Assembly (NCBI RefSeq): GCF_029257255.1
Contig: NZ_JARICI010000073.1
Span: forward strand, 1 to 57,241
Source of the DNA: Sporosarcina sp.
GTDB taxonomy: Bacteria; Bacillota; Bacilli; Bacillales_A; Planococcaceae
DNA length: 57,241 nucleotides
Direction: 5' to 3'
The translations under genes were made by a program, and so were the position numbers. Positions within the stretch are counted from its first letter, which is position 1, and every line of letters begins with the position of its first letter. Below are positions 1 to 8,764 of this stretch, piece after piece. The notes below the pieces were generated by a model. It did not search any database. It was not told the origin of the DNA and saw only the letters and a list, made by a program, of their open reading frames with translations.

Positions 1-70
1 TATATCCTGATTTCCCATCGAGATATTCATGAATAATCATCATCTTAAATTCATTACTATACTTAGCCAC
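1..70 (-). CDS. IS3-family transposase OrfA, N-terminal part (runs off window)
   Basis: The first 23 codons of a helix-turn-helix OrfA-type transposase subunit are visible, reading MAKYSNEFKMMIIHEYLDG and onward. This start resembles the IS150/IS3-group pattern (M-A-K-Y-S-x-E-F-K). The GTG start at 70 follows a GGGGTG Shine-Dalgarno-like stretch that lies inside the hairpin of the element tip. The rest of the element is outside the window, so intactness cannot be judged. It reads away from ygaD, from which the IS tip is only about 17 bases. Confidence 0.6.
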   Translation of the reverse strand, partial: MAKYSNEFKMMIIHEYLDGKSGY

Positions 71-125
71 AATAAAACACCCCAAAAGTTAGATTTTATA
101 ACTCTAACTTTTGGGGTGCACATCA
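71..125 (-). mobile_element. IS3-family element end with tip palindrome
   Basis: Read on the minus strand the tip starts TGATGTGCACCCC, followed by a perfect 16-bp inverted repeat (78-93 with 103-118) around a 9-base loop, then the OrfA start. A TG tip is typical of IS3-type ends. The same tip and palindrome recur at 50637-50682. The stem includes the GGGGTG in front of OrfA, so in a long read-through transcript the ribosome site would be paired. The element sits between the ygaD stop and whatever terminator that gene had. Confidence 0.65.
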
Positions 126-141
126 CATCGACGTTTTTTTC

Positions 142-1887
142 TTATGCGCCAAGTTCCTGACGGTTAAACAGTCCAGCATATGTCCCGTTCTGTCTCATCA
201 ATTCCTGGTGTGTTCCTGATTCTTTTAATTCGCCGTGGTCTATCACATAAATACAGTCAGCATGTGTAATAGTCGACAAACGGTGCGCGACGATCAATGT
301 TGTCCGCTCGTGCGCTAAACGTTCAAGGGAATCCTGGATTAGCGCTTCACTTTCCAAGTCAAGAGCGGATGTTGCTTCATCCAAAATCAGCAATGCCGGA
401 TTTTTTAAAAATACCCGTGCAATCGCGATACGCTGTTTTTGTCCACCTGATAATTTCACGCCCCGTTCACCGACACGTGTATCATATCCTTCCGACAGCG
501 TTTCAATGAATTCATGTGCATTCGCAGCTTTTGCAGCCTCAATGACTTCTTCATCTGTGGCGTCAGGCTTGCCCATTAGAATATTACTTTTGACAGAATC
601 ACTGAACAGAATCGAATCCTGCAGTACCATGCCGATCTGATCGCGTACCGATTTAACCGCCACATCACGGATATCCTTGCCGTCAATGCGGATGGCGCCG
701 GAAGTGACATCGTAAAAACGCGGAATCAAACTGATAATCGTCGACTTCCCTCCCCCGCTCATTCCGACAAGGGCTGCTGTTTCTCCCGGACGGATTGTTA
801 GGCTGATATTCCTCAGTACTTCCTCTTCCTCATAAGCGAAAGTAACTTGATCAAACTGAATTTCTCCATCGATTGCAGGTAAATCTTTCGCATCTTTTTT
901 ATCTTCTACATCGTACTTTTCATTCATCAACTCAAGAACACGGTCCATTGACGCAAATGACTGTGTCAGTGATGTAGATGAATTAACCAGTCTGCGAAGC
1001 GGTGAATACAAACGTTCAATGAATGCGATAAATGCAACCATGGTTCCGACGGACAACGGGCCATTGATCACTTGATAACCCGCATAACCAATGACTAGCA
1101 ATGGTGCAACGTCTGTGATGGTATTAACAACCGCGAACGCCTTCGCATTCCATCTCGTGTGCTCTATGGCGCTGTCGAGAAATTTATTATTCACTTCATC
1201 AAAGCGTTCCTGCTCTTTATCCTCGATCGCAAAACTTTTAATCACACTGACACCCGCCACTCGTTCATGCAGATAACTCTGCACATCGGCAAGTGCCTGG
1301 GAACGTTTGCGTGTCAATTCGCGAAGCTTTCCAAAGAAGTGCTTTACACTGAATGCGTAGAATGGAAACGCCAGCAGTGTAACCAATGTCAGCTTTACAT
1401 CCAAGGTCAGCATGATACTTATTGCAATGATGATTGTTGCCAAGTCCAGCCAAACGTTCATTAAGCCGATCATGACGAAGTTCTTAGTCTGCTCAACGTC
1501 ATTGATCACTCTTGAAATGACTTCACCTGCCCGTGTATTCGAATAGAACCGCAAACTCAATTTCTGCAGGTGTCCATATAAAGATTGACGGATATCAAAC
1601 AGAATTTTATTACTGACAAGCTGCGCATAGTATTGGCGGTAATATTCCACAGGTGGCCGAATTAAAAAGAATAATACCGTTGTGCCGCCAAGCCAATAAA
1701 ATAAATACTTGGTTTTATCCGGATCGGTCATTGTCGGCGAACCGATAATGTCGTCAATGACGATTTTCATCAATAACGGTAAAAATAATGGAATCGCAAA
1801 TTTTATAACTCCGATGAAAACCGTAAAGATAATCTGCCAGTTATAAGGCTTTACGAATTGAAGATAGCGTTTAATACTTTCGCCCAT
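142..1887 (-). CDS. ygaD: ABC exporter, fused membrane and ATPase domains (YgaD-like)
   Basis: A 581-residue half-transporter of the MsbA/LmrA exporter type that should act as a dimer in the cytoplasmic membrane. About six hydrophobic segments fill residues 1-310. An ATPase domain follows, with Walker [10 protein letters not shown] near 375, signature LSGGQKQR near 480, Walker [10 protein letters not shown] near 500 and the H-loop AHRLS. A longer reading from 1929 is possible, but the ATG at 1887 has AGGAGG at 7 bases and begins with the family-like [10 protein letters not shown]. The substrate is unknown. It lies just downstream of ygaC in the same direction, as in B. subtilis. The name comes from that synteny. 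Confidence 0.9.
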   Translation of the reverse strand: MGESIKRYLQFVKPYNWQIIFTVFIGVIKFAIPLFLPLLMKIVIDDIIGSPTMTDPDKTKYLFYWLGGTTVLFFLIRPPVEYYRQYYAQLVSNKILFDIRQSLYGHLQKLSLRFYSNTRAGEVISRVINDVEQTKNFVMIGLMNVWLDLATIIIAISIMLTLDVKLTLVTLLAFPFYAFSVKHFFGKLRELTRKRSQALADVQSYLHERVAGVSVIKSFAIEDKEQERFDEVNNKFLDSAIEHTRWNAKAFAVVNTITDVAPLLVIGYAGYQVINGPLSVGTMVAFIAFIERLYSPLRRLVNSSTSLTQSFASMDRVLELMNEKYDVEDKKDAKDLPAIDGEIQFDQVTFAYEEEEVLRNISLTIRPGETAALVGMSGGGKSTIISLIPRFYDVTSGAIRIDGKDIRDVAVKSVRDQIGMVLQDSILFSDSVKSNILMGKPDATDEEVIEAAKAANAHEFIETLSEGYDTRVGERGVKLSGGQKQRIAIARVFLKNPALLILDEATSALDLESEALIQDSLERLAHERTTLIVAHRLSTITHADCIYVIDHGELKESGTHQELMRQNGTYAGLFNRQELGA

Positions 1888-1941
1888 ATTGTTCCTCCTA
1901 CCAAAAAAACCTGACTCGCACAAAGGCAAGCAGGTTGTTCT

Positions 1942-2484
1942 TTACTCTTCCTGAAGCTGTTTATAAAACTCATATCGGGAAGTCCAGACATCAATAAAAT
2001 CAGGTGCAAACGGACCTTTCCGCTGTTTGATCCAGCCCAGGAGTTGTGTTAAATTTTCTTGTAGAATCTGATCGATGACTTCCGGATAGTTCATTTGGCG
2101 CTTATGATCGGCATATTCATCTTCGTCCAAAATCAAATAACTCATATCCGGGAATACTTTTACGTCTAAGTCATAATCAATGTATTTCAAAGACTTTTCA
2201 TCAAACACAAACGGTGAACTCATATTAACATAATAGTAAACGCCGTCTTCCCGCAGCATGCAGATGATATTAAACCAGTTTTCCGCATGAAAATAACAAA
2301 TAGATGGCTCGCGCGTTAGCCAAGTTCGCCCGTCTGATTCAGTCACAAGGGTGCGTTCATTTCCCCCAATGATGATGTTACGGGTACCTTTTAATACAGT
2401 TGTTTCCTGCCACACTCGGTGGATCTTACCATTATGTTTGTAACTGTGAATCTGGATCTTTTCTCCTTCTTTTGGGATTGCCAT
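1942..2484 (-). CDS. ygaC: DUF402 nucleoside tri-/diphosphatase (YgaC/Ntdp-like)
   Basis: A 180-residue soluble DUF402 protein. Family members (Ntdp, studied in Staphylococcus) hydrolyse nucleoside tri- and diphosphates with divalent metal. The start [19 protein letters not shown] and the acidic cluster [20 protein letters not shown], which would supply metal ligands, are typical. The ATG at 2484 is preferred over an upstream GTG because AAAGGTGG lies 8 bases before it. It precedes ygaD by 54 bases, and the sspE terminator separates it from sspE. Confidence 0.88.
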   Translation of the reverse strand: MAIPKEGEKIQIHSYKHNGKIHRVWQETTVLKGTRNIIIGGNERTLVTESDGRTWLTREPSICYFHAENWFNIICMLREDGVYYYVNMSSPFVFDEKSLKYIDYDLDVKVFPDMSYLILDEDEYADHKRQMNYPEVIDQILQENLTQLLGWIKQRKGPFAPDFIDVWTSRYEFYKQLQEE

Positions 2485-2623
2485 TTTTTCTACCACCTTT
2501 GAGCCCTCTGCCGCTGCCCTTGCTATCTGTTCATTATACCAACTGCTTTCCCAAATTTAAAACGATTCAACCATCTATTTCGTATTTGCTTCATTTCTAT
2601 GGGACCCAAGAATGTTTTTATGT

Positions 2624-2669
2624 ATAAAAAAACCGGTAGAAATGGCTTATGTTAGCCATTTCTACCGGT
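2624..2669 (-). terminator. Rho-independent terminator of sspE
   Basis: A perfect 16-bp stem (2632-2647 with 2654-2669) with a 6-base loop is followed on the minus strand by six T residues. It lies directly after the sspE stop. Confidence 0.9.
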
Positions 2670-2684
2670 CGGCGATGTCCATAC

Positions 2685-3011
2685 TTACTTTGAACCCTTA
2701 TATTGGTTCGCACGTGCACCCGAAGCGTTTTGCTTGTTAGCTTCTGCTTGACGGTTCTGCTCTTTTACATGGTTCACATCTGTTTCAGATGCATATTCCT
2801 CATTCATGGATGACTGCATAGAAGAGGAAGCGGACTGCATTTGTCCAGCAGATTGCGCATTTTGCTGACGGACCTGGTTCACGTCCGTTTCAGATGCATA
2901 CTCTTCGTTCATTGGCTGCTGCATAGCAGACTGCGCATTCTGCTGGCGCACTTGATTCGTATCTGTTTTAGATGGATCGTACTGAGCGTTACCTTTTGGT
3001 TGCTTAGGCAT
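2685..3011 (-). CDS. sspE: gamma-type small acid-soluble spore protein
   Basis: A 108-residue Gln/Asn/Ala-rich protein of the forespore, stored as an amino-acid reserve and degraded by the GPR protease at germination. It holds two copies of MNEEYASETDVN, each next to QNAQSA-like segments. These are the repeats and presumed GPR cut sites of gamma SASPs. The ATG at 3011 has GGAGGTGA upstream. A sigma-G promoter lies just before it (3035-3064) and a strong terminator after it, so it is a one-gene unit. It shows the organism sporulates. Confidence 0.93.
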   Translation of the reverse strand: MPKQPKGNAQYDPSKTDTNQVRQQNAQSAMQQPMNEEYASETDVNQVRQQNAQSAGQMQSASSSMQSSMNEEYASETDVNHVKEQNRQAEANKQNASGARANQYKGSK

Positions 3012-3034
3012 GGATTATTCACCTCCGTACCCCT

Positions 3035-3064
3035 TATGATGTCCACTGCACTTCTATTTATGCA
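3035..3064 (-). promoter_or_regulatory. sigma-G promoter of sspE
   Basis: On the minus strand TGCATA, a 17-base spacer and CATCATA match the sigma-G consensus (TGMATA, 17-18, CATNNTA) at every specified position. The predicted start is about 17 bases upstream of the sspE ATG. Forespore-specific expression follows from the family knowledge. Confidence 0.85.
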
Positions 3065-3082
3065 TTAAAATACAAGTAGTTT

Positions 3083-4129
3083 TTACCAATCAAGGCTTTC
3101 GATGATTTTCAAGACAGGTTTAGGCTTCGGAAGAGAATCAATTTCTTCTTTACTGAAAAATGTTAACTCTTCACTGGTCAGCGTTTCAGCCGTTTGTGCA
3201 CGGTACGCATCTATTTCCCACGTAATGTGAGAGAAGACATGCGCAAACTCCGTCGTTTTAGTAACATTCTTCAGTTTGATGCCGCTTTGTTTTTCAAATG
3301 CCTCTGCTGCTGCAACGTCCTCCAGGTCGATCATAGGAAATTCCCATAGACCTGCAAGCAGACCTTTCCCCGGTCTTTTTTGCATTAGCCAATTGCCTTC
3401 TTCATTTTGAATTGCAAATGCACCAAGTTTAAGATGCTTCATTTTTTGCTTTTTACTCTTAATTGGCAGCTGCTGCTGTTTTCCTTGCTCAAAAGCGTTA
3501 CAAAAATCACGAACCGGACATAATAAGCAGTGAGGATTCGGCGTACAGATCGTTGCACCCAGTTCCATCAGCGCCTGGTTGAAGGAGGATGGATCTTCTT
3601 CTGAAATCAGTTCCATCACAGCCTGCTCGAATAGTTTCTTATTTCGTGGAAGTGCAATATCTTCTTCAATCAATAAAATTCGCGATAATACGCGCATGAC
3701 ATTGCCATCCACTGCGTGTTCCGGCACTCCGTATGCAATACTCAGAATTGCACCCGCAGTATAAGGTCCGACACCTTTTAAAGAAGATATCTCTTTGCGG
3801 TTATTAGGCACTGTGCCGCCATACGTCTCCACTACTTCCCGTACGCCTGACTGCAGATTCCGCACGCGTGAATAATAGCCGAGTCCTTCCCACATTTTAA
3901 GAATCTCTTCTTCTTCGGCATTCGACAGATCCTCCATTGTCGGAAATTTTTCGATAAAACGCTCATAATAGGGAATGACTGTCTCTACACGCGTTTGCTG
4001 TAGCATGACTTCAGATACCCAAATATAATACGGATTACTTGTTCTTCTCCATGGCAGATCTCTTTTTTCGGCTTGATACCATGAAAGCAATGCCTGCTGG
4101 AATGCCTTCTTTTGTTCAATTATTTGCAT
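3083..4129 (-). CDS. mutY: A/G-specific adenine glycosylase MutY
   Basis: A 348-residue base-excision repair enzyme that removes adenine paired with 8-oxoguanine. Visible are the catalytic-site segment SEVMLQQTRV (Glu40), a helix-hairpin-helix LKGVGPYTAGAIL, the catalytic Asp in VDGNVMRV near residue 139, four clustered cysteines (CTPNPHCLLCPVRDFC, near 191) for a 4Fe-4S cluster, and a C-terminal NUDIX-like 8-oxoG recognition domain from about 230. The first cysteine gap is five residues, where E. coli MutY has six. GAGGT precedes the ATG. It is divergent from yfhP. Confidence 0.96.
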   Translation of the reverse strand: MQIIEQKKAFQQALLSWYQAEKRDLPWRRTSNPYYIWVSEVMLQQTRVETVIPYYERFIEKFPTMEDLSNAEEEEILKMWEGLGYYSRVRNLQSGVREVVETYGGTVPNNRKEISSLKGVGPYTAGAILSIAYGVPEHAVDGNVMRVLSRILLIEEDIALPRNKKLFEQAVMELISEEDPSSFNQALMELGATICTPNPHCLLCPVRDFCNAFEQGKQQQLPIKSKKQKMKHLKLGAFAIQNEEGNWLMQKRPGKGLLAGLWEFPMIDLEDVAAAEAFEKQSGIKLKNVTKTTEFAHVFSHITWEIDAYRAQTAETLTSEELTFFSKEEIDSLPKPKPVLKIIESLDW

Positions 4130-4250
4130 AGTTACCTCACTATTCTATTCTTATGCTTTTAGTTCTCGTGAAAAAGGGTATATAATTACTATTAAGTTTA
4201 GAAAATTTTAGACAAATCTCGACACCTTCTGCAAAAAAAGGAGTGATGAC

Positions 4251-5234
4251 TTGGATACAGGTACACATATTGCCATGGGTGTTGCCATTAGCGGACTGGC
4301 ACTTGCCGATTATACGGTCGCAAATGATCCTTCTACAATGGGGGCAGTTTTTGCCGGTATCATGGTTGGTTCACTAATTCCCGATATCGATACTGTATTG
4401 AAACTTCGAAATAACGCGGTTTATTTACGCAATCACAGAGGAATTACACATTCTATTCCCGCCGTGATGCTGTGGCCTCTGCTGATATCTATTCTGCTAA
4501 CATTCATAGTGCCGGGAGCTGTGTTTCTGCATGTTTGGGCATGGACATTTTTTGCGGTATTCATTCATGTATTTGTGGATATCTTTAATTCATACGGGAC
4601 GCAAGCGCTTAGGCCATTTTCACAACGATGGGTTGCGATCGGCGTCATCAACACATTCGATCCGATTATTTTTGGTCTTCATGTAATGGCAATTTTAGCG
4701 TGGTTTTTTGGAACTGATCCTGTCGTGACAATGTTTACATTATATATTGTGATCTTTTTCTATTATTTACTTCGCTTCGCAGTCAAAGGCGCAGTCAAAC
4801 GCGCAGTCAAAAAAACTGTGCCGGGCGCTACAGATATCTTCATTGCACCGACAATGAACTTTTTCCAGTGGCGCATAGCCGCCACAACAGAGGTTGATCA
4901 CTATGTAGGACGGGCTTATGGTCGTTCAATCACGATATACGATCGTTTCAAGCGTGAACCGATGCCTGTTTCAAAAGAGATCTCGGTAGCTTTGGAGGAT
5001 CCAAATATGCAGGCGTTTGTCTCCTTTTCGCCTCTTTATCGCTGGTCAGTTTCGTATGTGGGAGATCTGTGTGAGGTCCGTCTGATTGACTTGCGCTACC
5101 GCAGTAAAGGCTACTATCCCTTCGTCGCTGTTGCACATGTAGATGAAAATCTCGAAGTAGTAAATTCCTATACCGGTTGGATTTTCTCGGAAGACAAATT
5201 GCGCAAAAAACTGAACTTTGCACCAAACAATTAA
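4251..5234 (+). CDS. yfhP: membrane-bound metal-dependent hydrolase (YfhP/YdjM family)
   Basis: A 327-residue protein with an N-terminal His/Asp metal-site region typical of the YdjM/LexA-binding-inner-membrane hydrolase family: THIAMG at residues 4-9, PDIDT near 44 and NHRGITHS near 62. Several transmembrane segments follow to about residue 170, then a soluble C-terminal part. The start is TTG, chosen because AAAAAAGGAGTGATGAC ends directly before it and no better codon lies nearby. It is divergent from mutY as in B. subtilis. The substrate is not known. Confidence 0.86.
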   Translation: MDTGTHIAMGVAISGLALADYTVANDPSTMGAVFAGIMVGSLIPDIDTVLKLRNNAVYLRNHRGITHSIPAVMLWPLLISILLTFIVPGAVFLHVWAWTFFAVFIHVFVDIFNSYGTQALRPFSQRWVAIGVINTFDPIIFGLHVMAILAWFFGTDPVVTMFTLYIVIFFYYLLRFAVKGAVKRAVKKTVPGATDIFIAPTMNFFQWRIAATTEVDHYVGRAYGRSITIYDRFKREPMPVSKEISVALEDPNMQAFVSFSPLYRWSVSYVGDLCEVRLIDLRYRSKGYYPFVAVAHVDENLEVVNSYTGWIFSEDKLRKKLNFAPNN

Positions 5235-5242
5235 AGAATGAG

Positions 5243-5284
5243 GCTGTCTTGAAAGATAACATTACTTTCAAGGCAGCTTTTTTT
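5243..5284 (+). terminator. terminator of yfhP
   Basis: A 13-bp stem (5243-5255 with 5265-5277, one G-U) with a 9-base loop and seven T residues. It belongs to the recurrent GGCTGT...TGAAAG hairpin type seen again near 51020. Confidence 0.88.
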
Positions 5285-5315
5285 AATAAAACAGCTCGCG
5301 ATTAGCCAAGTAACC

Positions 5316-5483
5316 GCACCAAAGAAGGTAGGATCCGAACCAAAAAGAATCAGGAGCGAACCAAAGTATGCTGGGAGCGCACATTTATACAGATTTACCG
5401 CACCAATCCAATCTCTAAACGCTCCAAACTGACAGCTCACCGCACCAATCCCTTTATCTACTGGTCCTAAAAATAAGAACCAT
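5316..5483. repeat. degenerate tandem array A, exact 21-base period
   Basis: Eight successive units start at 5316, 5337, 5358, 5379, 5400, 5421, 5442 and 5463, each exactly 21 bases. The conserved part is GCACCAA or a near variant (GAACCAA, GCTCCAA, GCACATT), usually preceded by C or AGC. The other 11-14 bases differ from unit to unit. The + strand frame stays open through the array, giving Arg-Thr-Lys/Asn heptads, and one minus frame is also open. There is no ribosome site. The array fills the gap between convergent yfhP and yfhH. I do not recognise it as a named element. Confidence 0.8.
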
Positions 5484-5487
5484 CCTA

Positions 5488-5509
5488 AAAGTCAGATGAA
5501 CCTGACTTT
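5488..5509 (-). terminator. weak terminator-like hairpin of yfhH
   Basis: An 8-bp stem AAAGTCAG/CTGACTTT with a 6-base loop lies 23 bases past the yfhH stop, with a short TTTTA on the minus strand. GGGGCTGTCC lies at its outer edge, echoing the other hairpins of this window. Confidence 0.45.
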
Positions 5510-5532
5510 CTGGACAGCCCCGTTCTGTATTC

Positions 5533-5865
5533 TTATTTTCCGCTCTTTACGTCTTTAAGCATAGCAAGCGGTAAGGCTTCGATTGCTTTCTCTCCGCCTA
5601 AGCGATAACCCCAGGCGAATAAACCTTTTAAGTAATCAACCTGGAAAAACACACCGTCGTCGCCTTCAATACGATATATCTCTCCCGGCTTGATAGTTGC
5701 CGGATCTACCAGATAAGACTGAACCAATACGGCTTTGCGCTGATGCACTGCATATTCACTGATCATGCCCATCTGCTCCGCTTTTCGCGCTTTCTCCATA
5801 AGTACGCCAATTTCGCTGCGCAGTTCATTTTCATTCATTTCACTGTAATGTTTTTCAGTAGCCAT
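5533..5865 (-). CDS. yfhH: YfhH family protein (DUF1811)
   Basis: A 110-residue soluble protein. It starts MATEKHYSEMNENEL with a short charged helix region, then a small beta-rich part (KPGEIYRIEGDDGVFFQVDYL). DUF1811 proteins are conserved in Bacillales without a settled function. A longer frame to 5910 exists, but the ATG at 5865 has AAGGA about 9 bases upstream and fits the family. It overlaps the recX end by 11 bases, so the two are probably translationally coupled. Confidence 0.82.
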   Translation of the reverse strand: MATEKHYSEMNENELRSEIGVLMEKARKAEQMGMISEYAVHQRKAVLVQSYLVDPATIKPGEIYRIEGDDGVFFQVDYLKGLFAWGYRLGGEKAIEALPLAMLKDVKSGK

Positions 5866-6667
5866 CTTCTTCATTCCTTTTCTTTTCAATAAATAAATCA
5901 ATTTGCGCAAGCGGTATTCCTTTTTGATACATCGATTGCTTTACGCGCTGCCGTAAATCTGAACCCGAATATTTGCTTTGGTAGCGTCTCCAGGCTTTTT
6001 CGCCAAAGGTTTCCGTAATATCAGTCCATTCATCTTCATCGCGTTCAATGGTCAAATTGCTCAACACTTCCGAAATCTGCTGATAGGAAAAACCTTTCCT
6101 TGCCAGTGTGTTCTGTATTTTTTGCTTAACTTGCGCAGGCGGCTGCTGAGAGTTTGAACGCATCGTTTTCTCAGCAAGCTTCATCGCATTTGCCATTTGA
6201 TCTTCCATCGTATACTCCTCCAATGCTTGATTTTGCAGTTCTTTGGGTATACCTTTCTTATAGAGAGACTGCTGAATAGCTCTTGGTCCTTTAAGAGAGC
6301 TGTTCTTTTCTGTTCGAACGAGCGCTTCCGAAAAGGCTTCATCATTCAAAAAGCCCAATCGTTTCAGTTTCACGATTGCTTCGAGGACCACGGCCTCTCC
6401 ATACTCCTTTTCGAGAAGTTTCTTTTTGACTTCCATTTCACTGCGCATGCGGAAAGATAAAAAATGCAGCGCACGGTTAAAGGCTTTTTCAATTTGATCG
6501 GCATAGACAATTTCATCGGATGCCCAGTCGTCCAATTCCATGCCCTTCGTGAGCTCAAATTTCACTAAAACGGATTCATGGACACTAAATGCGTACTGTT
6601 CATCGACGAAAATATTATAACGTTCGCTATCTCTTTTTTGTTGTGATATTTTGGTAATAAGCGGCAC
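5855..6667 (-). CDS. recX: recombination regulator RecX
   Basis: A 270-residue RecX, which binds and limits RecA filaments. Repeated three-helix units are visible from about residue 60, with LSFRMRSEMEVKKKL and RLGFLNDEAFSEALVR, and again toward the C terminus (ARKGFSYQQI, MYQKGIPLAQI). The length suits Bacillales RecX rather than the shorter proteobacterial form. The start is GTG at 6667 with AGGTGAT upstream. It forms an operon with yfhH and is divergent from yfhF. Confidence 0.92.
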   Translation of the reverse strand: MPLITKISQQKRDSERYNIFVDEQYAFSVHESVLVKFELTKGMELDDWASDEIVYADQIEKAFNRALHFLSFRMRSEMEVKKKLLEKEYGEAVVLEAIVKLKRLGFLNDEAFSEALVRTEKNSSLKGPRAIQQSLYKKGIPKELQNQALEEYTMEDQMANAMKLAEKTMRSNSQQPPAQVKQKIQNTLARKGFSYQQISEVLSNLTIERDEDEWTDITETFGEKAWRRYQSKYSGSDLRQRVKQSMYQKGIPLAQIDLFIEKKRNEEDGY

Positions 6668-6760
6668 TTCTTCATCACCTACTTTGTATCAGTATACCGC
6701 TTCTTTAGAAGTTGGTCAGTAATAGTGTATTAATTTCTCAGAGATTGGAGGGTAACTATT

Positions 6761-7657
6761 ATGAAAGTGGCAATAACAGGAGGAACAGGATTTATCGGCA
6801 GCATACTAACTGCCAAACTTCAACAAAATGGCCATGATGTAATTATTCTAACACGCAAACCTTCGTCTGAGCATGACGGCATTCAATACGTCCAGTGGCT
6901 GACAGATCATGCAGCACCTGAGAATGAAATCGGCCATTTGGATGCAATTGTGAATTTAGCGGGTGTATCGATCGATGAAGGTCGCTGGACATCTGAGCGT
7001 AAAAAAGCGATCCGTGATAGTCGGATTACAGCTACACAAGAGGTTTTGCGAATCGTACGGACATTGCCTGAAAAACCAAGTGTTCTGGTCAATGCCAGCG
7101 CAATCGGGATTTATCCGCCGTCACTCACTGCGGAATATACAGATTCATCTACAGCCGTCGGCGAAAACTTTCTTGCAAAGACTGTATATGACTGGGAAAA
7201 TCTAGCTGAACATGCTGGCGATTTAGGTGTACGAACGGTGTTCACTCGATTCGGTATTGTCTTAGGCAAAAAAGGCGGTGCGCTTCCGCTGATCAAGTTG
7301 CCTTATCAATTATTCGCTGGCGGAAAAATTGGTTCAGGTAATCAGTGGTTTTCATGGGTCCATGTGGATGACGTCGCAAATGCCATTATCTTTTCATTGG
7401 AAAATAATGCAGTAAAAGGTCCTGTAAACGTTGTAGCGCCAAGTCCTATGCATATGAATGCATTCGGTAAGACGATAGCGAAAGTGCTCGGCAGACCACA
7501 TTGGTTTCCAGTTCCAAGTTTCGCAATGGAACTGGCATTGGGTGAAAAAAGCATCGTCGTATTGGAAGGGCAGCATGTGCTGCCTACAAAGCTGTTACAA
7601 AACGGCTTTACATTCCAATATCCTTCATTAGAACCCGCCTTAAAAAATTTGTTGTAG
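6761..7657 (+). CDS. yfhF: NAD(P)-dependent sugar-epimerase-like protein (YfhF, TIGR01777)
   Basis: A 298-residue extended short-chain dehydrogenase with the Rossmann motif TGGTGFIGS at residues 6-14. NLAGVSI, VLVNASAIGIYP and TRFGIVLGKKGGALP follow as in the SDR39U1/TIGR01777 group, and a C-terminal DUF1731-like stretch ends the protein. The true substrate of the group is unknown. The ATG is preceded by GGAGG at 8 bases. It is divergent from recX, which is the B. subtilis arrangement. Confidence 0.9.
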   Translation: MKVAITGGTGFIGSILTAKLQQNGHDVIILTRKPSSEHDGIQYVQWLTDHAAPENEIGHLDAIVNLAGVSIDEGRWTSERKKAIRDSRITATQEVLRIVRTLPEKPSVLVNASAIGIYPPSLTAEYTDSSTAVGENFLAKTVYDWENLAEHAGDLGVRTVFTRFGIVLGKKGGALPLIKLPYQLFAGGKIGSGNQWFSWVHVDDVANAIIFSLENNAVKGPVNVVAPSPMHMNAFGKTIAKVLGRPHWFPVPSFAMELALGEKSIVVLEGQHVLPTKLLQNGFTFQYPSLEPALKNLL

Positions 7658-7672
7658 AGCTCATTCGATTCA

Positions 7673-7700
7673 GGAGATGCCATCATCGCATCTCCGGTCA
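7673..7700 (+). terminator. possible terminator of yfhF
   Basis: An 8-bp stem GGAGATGC/GCATCTCC with a 7-base loop lies 15 bases after the stop. Only a short T run follows, so termination may be partial. Confidence 0.5.
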
Positions 7701-7763
7701 TTTTAACATTCATACATATTAAAAGCCGTACAGCACATGCTTTATAAAAAGGAGTTGTGATGT

Positions 7764-8564
7764 ATGGCTAAACATATTTCAGGAATTTTATTAGGCTCCA
7801 TCTTGCTCATCGTAGGGATTCTGGTCAATCCGTACGCGGTAAAAGCAGAGGAATTTCATTGGGGATTCAAGAAATCGACGGACGGGGTTCCGCCTTCTGC
7901 AGGTTCTGAACTCGATAAGCTACTGGATGATCATGGAGCAATTTATAAAGGTCAAGGCGAAGAGAAGATTGTCTATTTGACCTTTGATAACGGCTACGAA
8001 AACGGCTACACCGAGAGTATTCTGGATACTTTAAAGAAAGAGAAGACCCCCGCCACCTTCTTCATAACAGGCCATTATGTAAAAAGCGCCAGCGATTTAG
8101 TGAAGCGCATGGTGAAAGACGGCCACGGAATCGGCAACCATTCCTATGATCATCCGAATATGGCTAATTTATCCGAGCAGCAAATGAAAGAAGAATGGAA
8201 AAAACTTGACGAAGCACTATATGCTGTTACAGGCATAAAGCGTACAGTCTACGCCCGCCCGCCTGAAGGCGTATTTAATGCTAAATTGCTTCAAGTAGGA
8301 AACGACCTCGGCTACCGTCATATTTTCTGGTCGGTTGCATTCATTGATTGGCACAGGGATCAGCCTAAAGGCAAAGACTATGCCTATAACGAATTAATGA
8401 AGCAGCTGCATCCTGGCGCTTTGATTCTGATGCATACGGTTTCTCCTGATAACTCGCAGGCTCTTCCCGATTTCATCCGGGACGCAAAGAAACAAGGTTA
8501 TAAATTCCACACGCTGGATCAGCTGGTTGAAGAGTATGAAAGCAAAAATTCGATGACTCAATAA
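7764..8564 (+). CDS. pdaA: delta-lactam-forming polysaccharide deacetylase PdaA
   Basis: A 266-residue secreted NodB-type deacetylase. PdaA removes the N-acetyl group from peptide-free muramic acid, a step toward the muramic delta-lactam of spore cortex. A signal peptide ends near VKA-EE (residues 28-29). Catalytic motifs visible are LTFDNGYENGYT (Asp pair region, near 73), GNHSYDHPN (metal His pair, near 128), RPPEG (near 170) and LILMHTV (near 220). AAGGAG precedes the ATG. TFDNGYENG is the PdaA version of the usual TFDDG. Confidence 0.93.
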   Translation: MAKHISGILLGSILLIVGILVNPYAVKAEEFHWGFKKSTDGVPPSAGSELDKLLDDHGAIYKGQGEEKIVYLTFDNGYENGYTESILDTLKKEKTPATFFITGHYVKSASDLVKRMVKDGHGIGNHSYDHPNMANLSEQQMKEEWKKLDEALYAVTGIKRTVYARPPEGVFNAKLLQVGNDLGYRHIFWSVAFIDWHRDQPKGKDYAYNELMKQLHPGALILMHTVSPDNSQALPDFIRDAKKQGYKFHTLDQLVEEYESKNSMTQ

Positions 8565-8758
8565 AAAAGAGACCTTGTCTGTATTGTTTCTCCAACAGAC
8601 AAGGTCTCTAATTATTTGGTTCTTCTTCAATTTGCATGTGTGTATTCGTAGTTATCCAATTCCTAACCTCAATTGGACAGTTACGGATCCCCTCCTTCGT
8701 GTTTACGTATCTAGGATTCGATTCGTTTCTATAACTACGACCTCCTTTTCTTTTAATT
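8560..8758 (-). ncRNA. candidate minus-strand transcript without a clear ORF
   Basis: A promoter (8765-8793) and a terminator (8568-8609) bound about 200 bases with no normal start codon in a sensible place. Two strong GGAGG elements occur (8741-8745 and 8691-8695), each lacking ATG/GTG/TTG at the right distance. The first is followed after 8 bases by ATA. A frame of about 60 codons is open to a TAG but contains no start before its last 10 codons. It could be a small RNA or a decayed small gene of the yfhD/yfhE kind. Nothing else was seen in 8610-8893. Confidence 0.4.
8568..8609. terminator. two-way terminator after pdaA
   Basis: A perfect 15-bp stem (8568-8582 with 8595-8609) with a 12-base loop. 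The T run is better on the minus strand (six T) than on the plus strand. It therefore also fits the end of the minus-strand transcript predicted from 8765-8793. Confidence 0.85.
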
Positions 8759-8764
8759 ATTCTG

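Noticed and set aside
5231..5440. 69-codon minus-strand frame with Phe-Gly-Ala heptads across array A
   Set aside because: No ribosome site, and it runs through the yfhP terminator region. The heptads simply follow the DNA period.
7700..7764. Sigma-G promoter of pdaA
   Set aside because: CATATTA could be a -10, but no TGMATA lies 17-18 bases upstream, so the claim is not supported.
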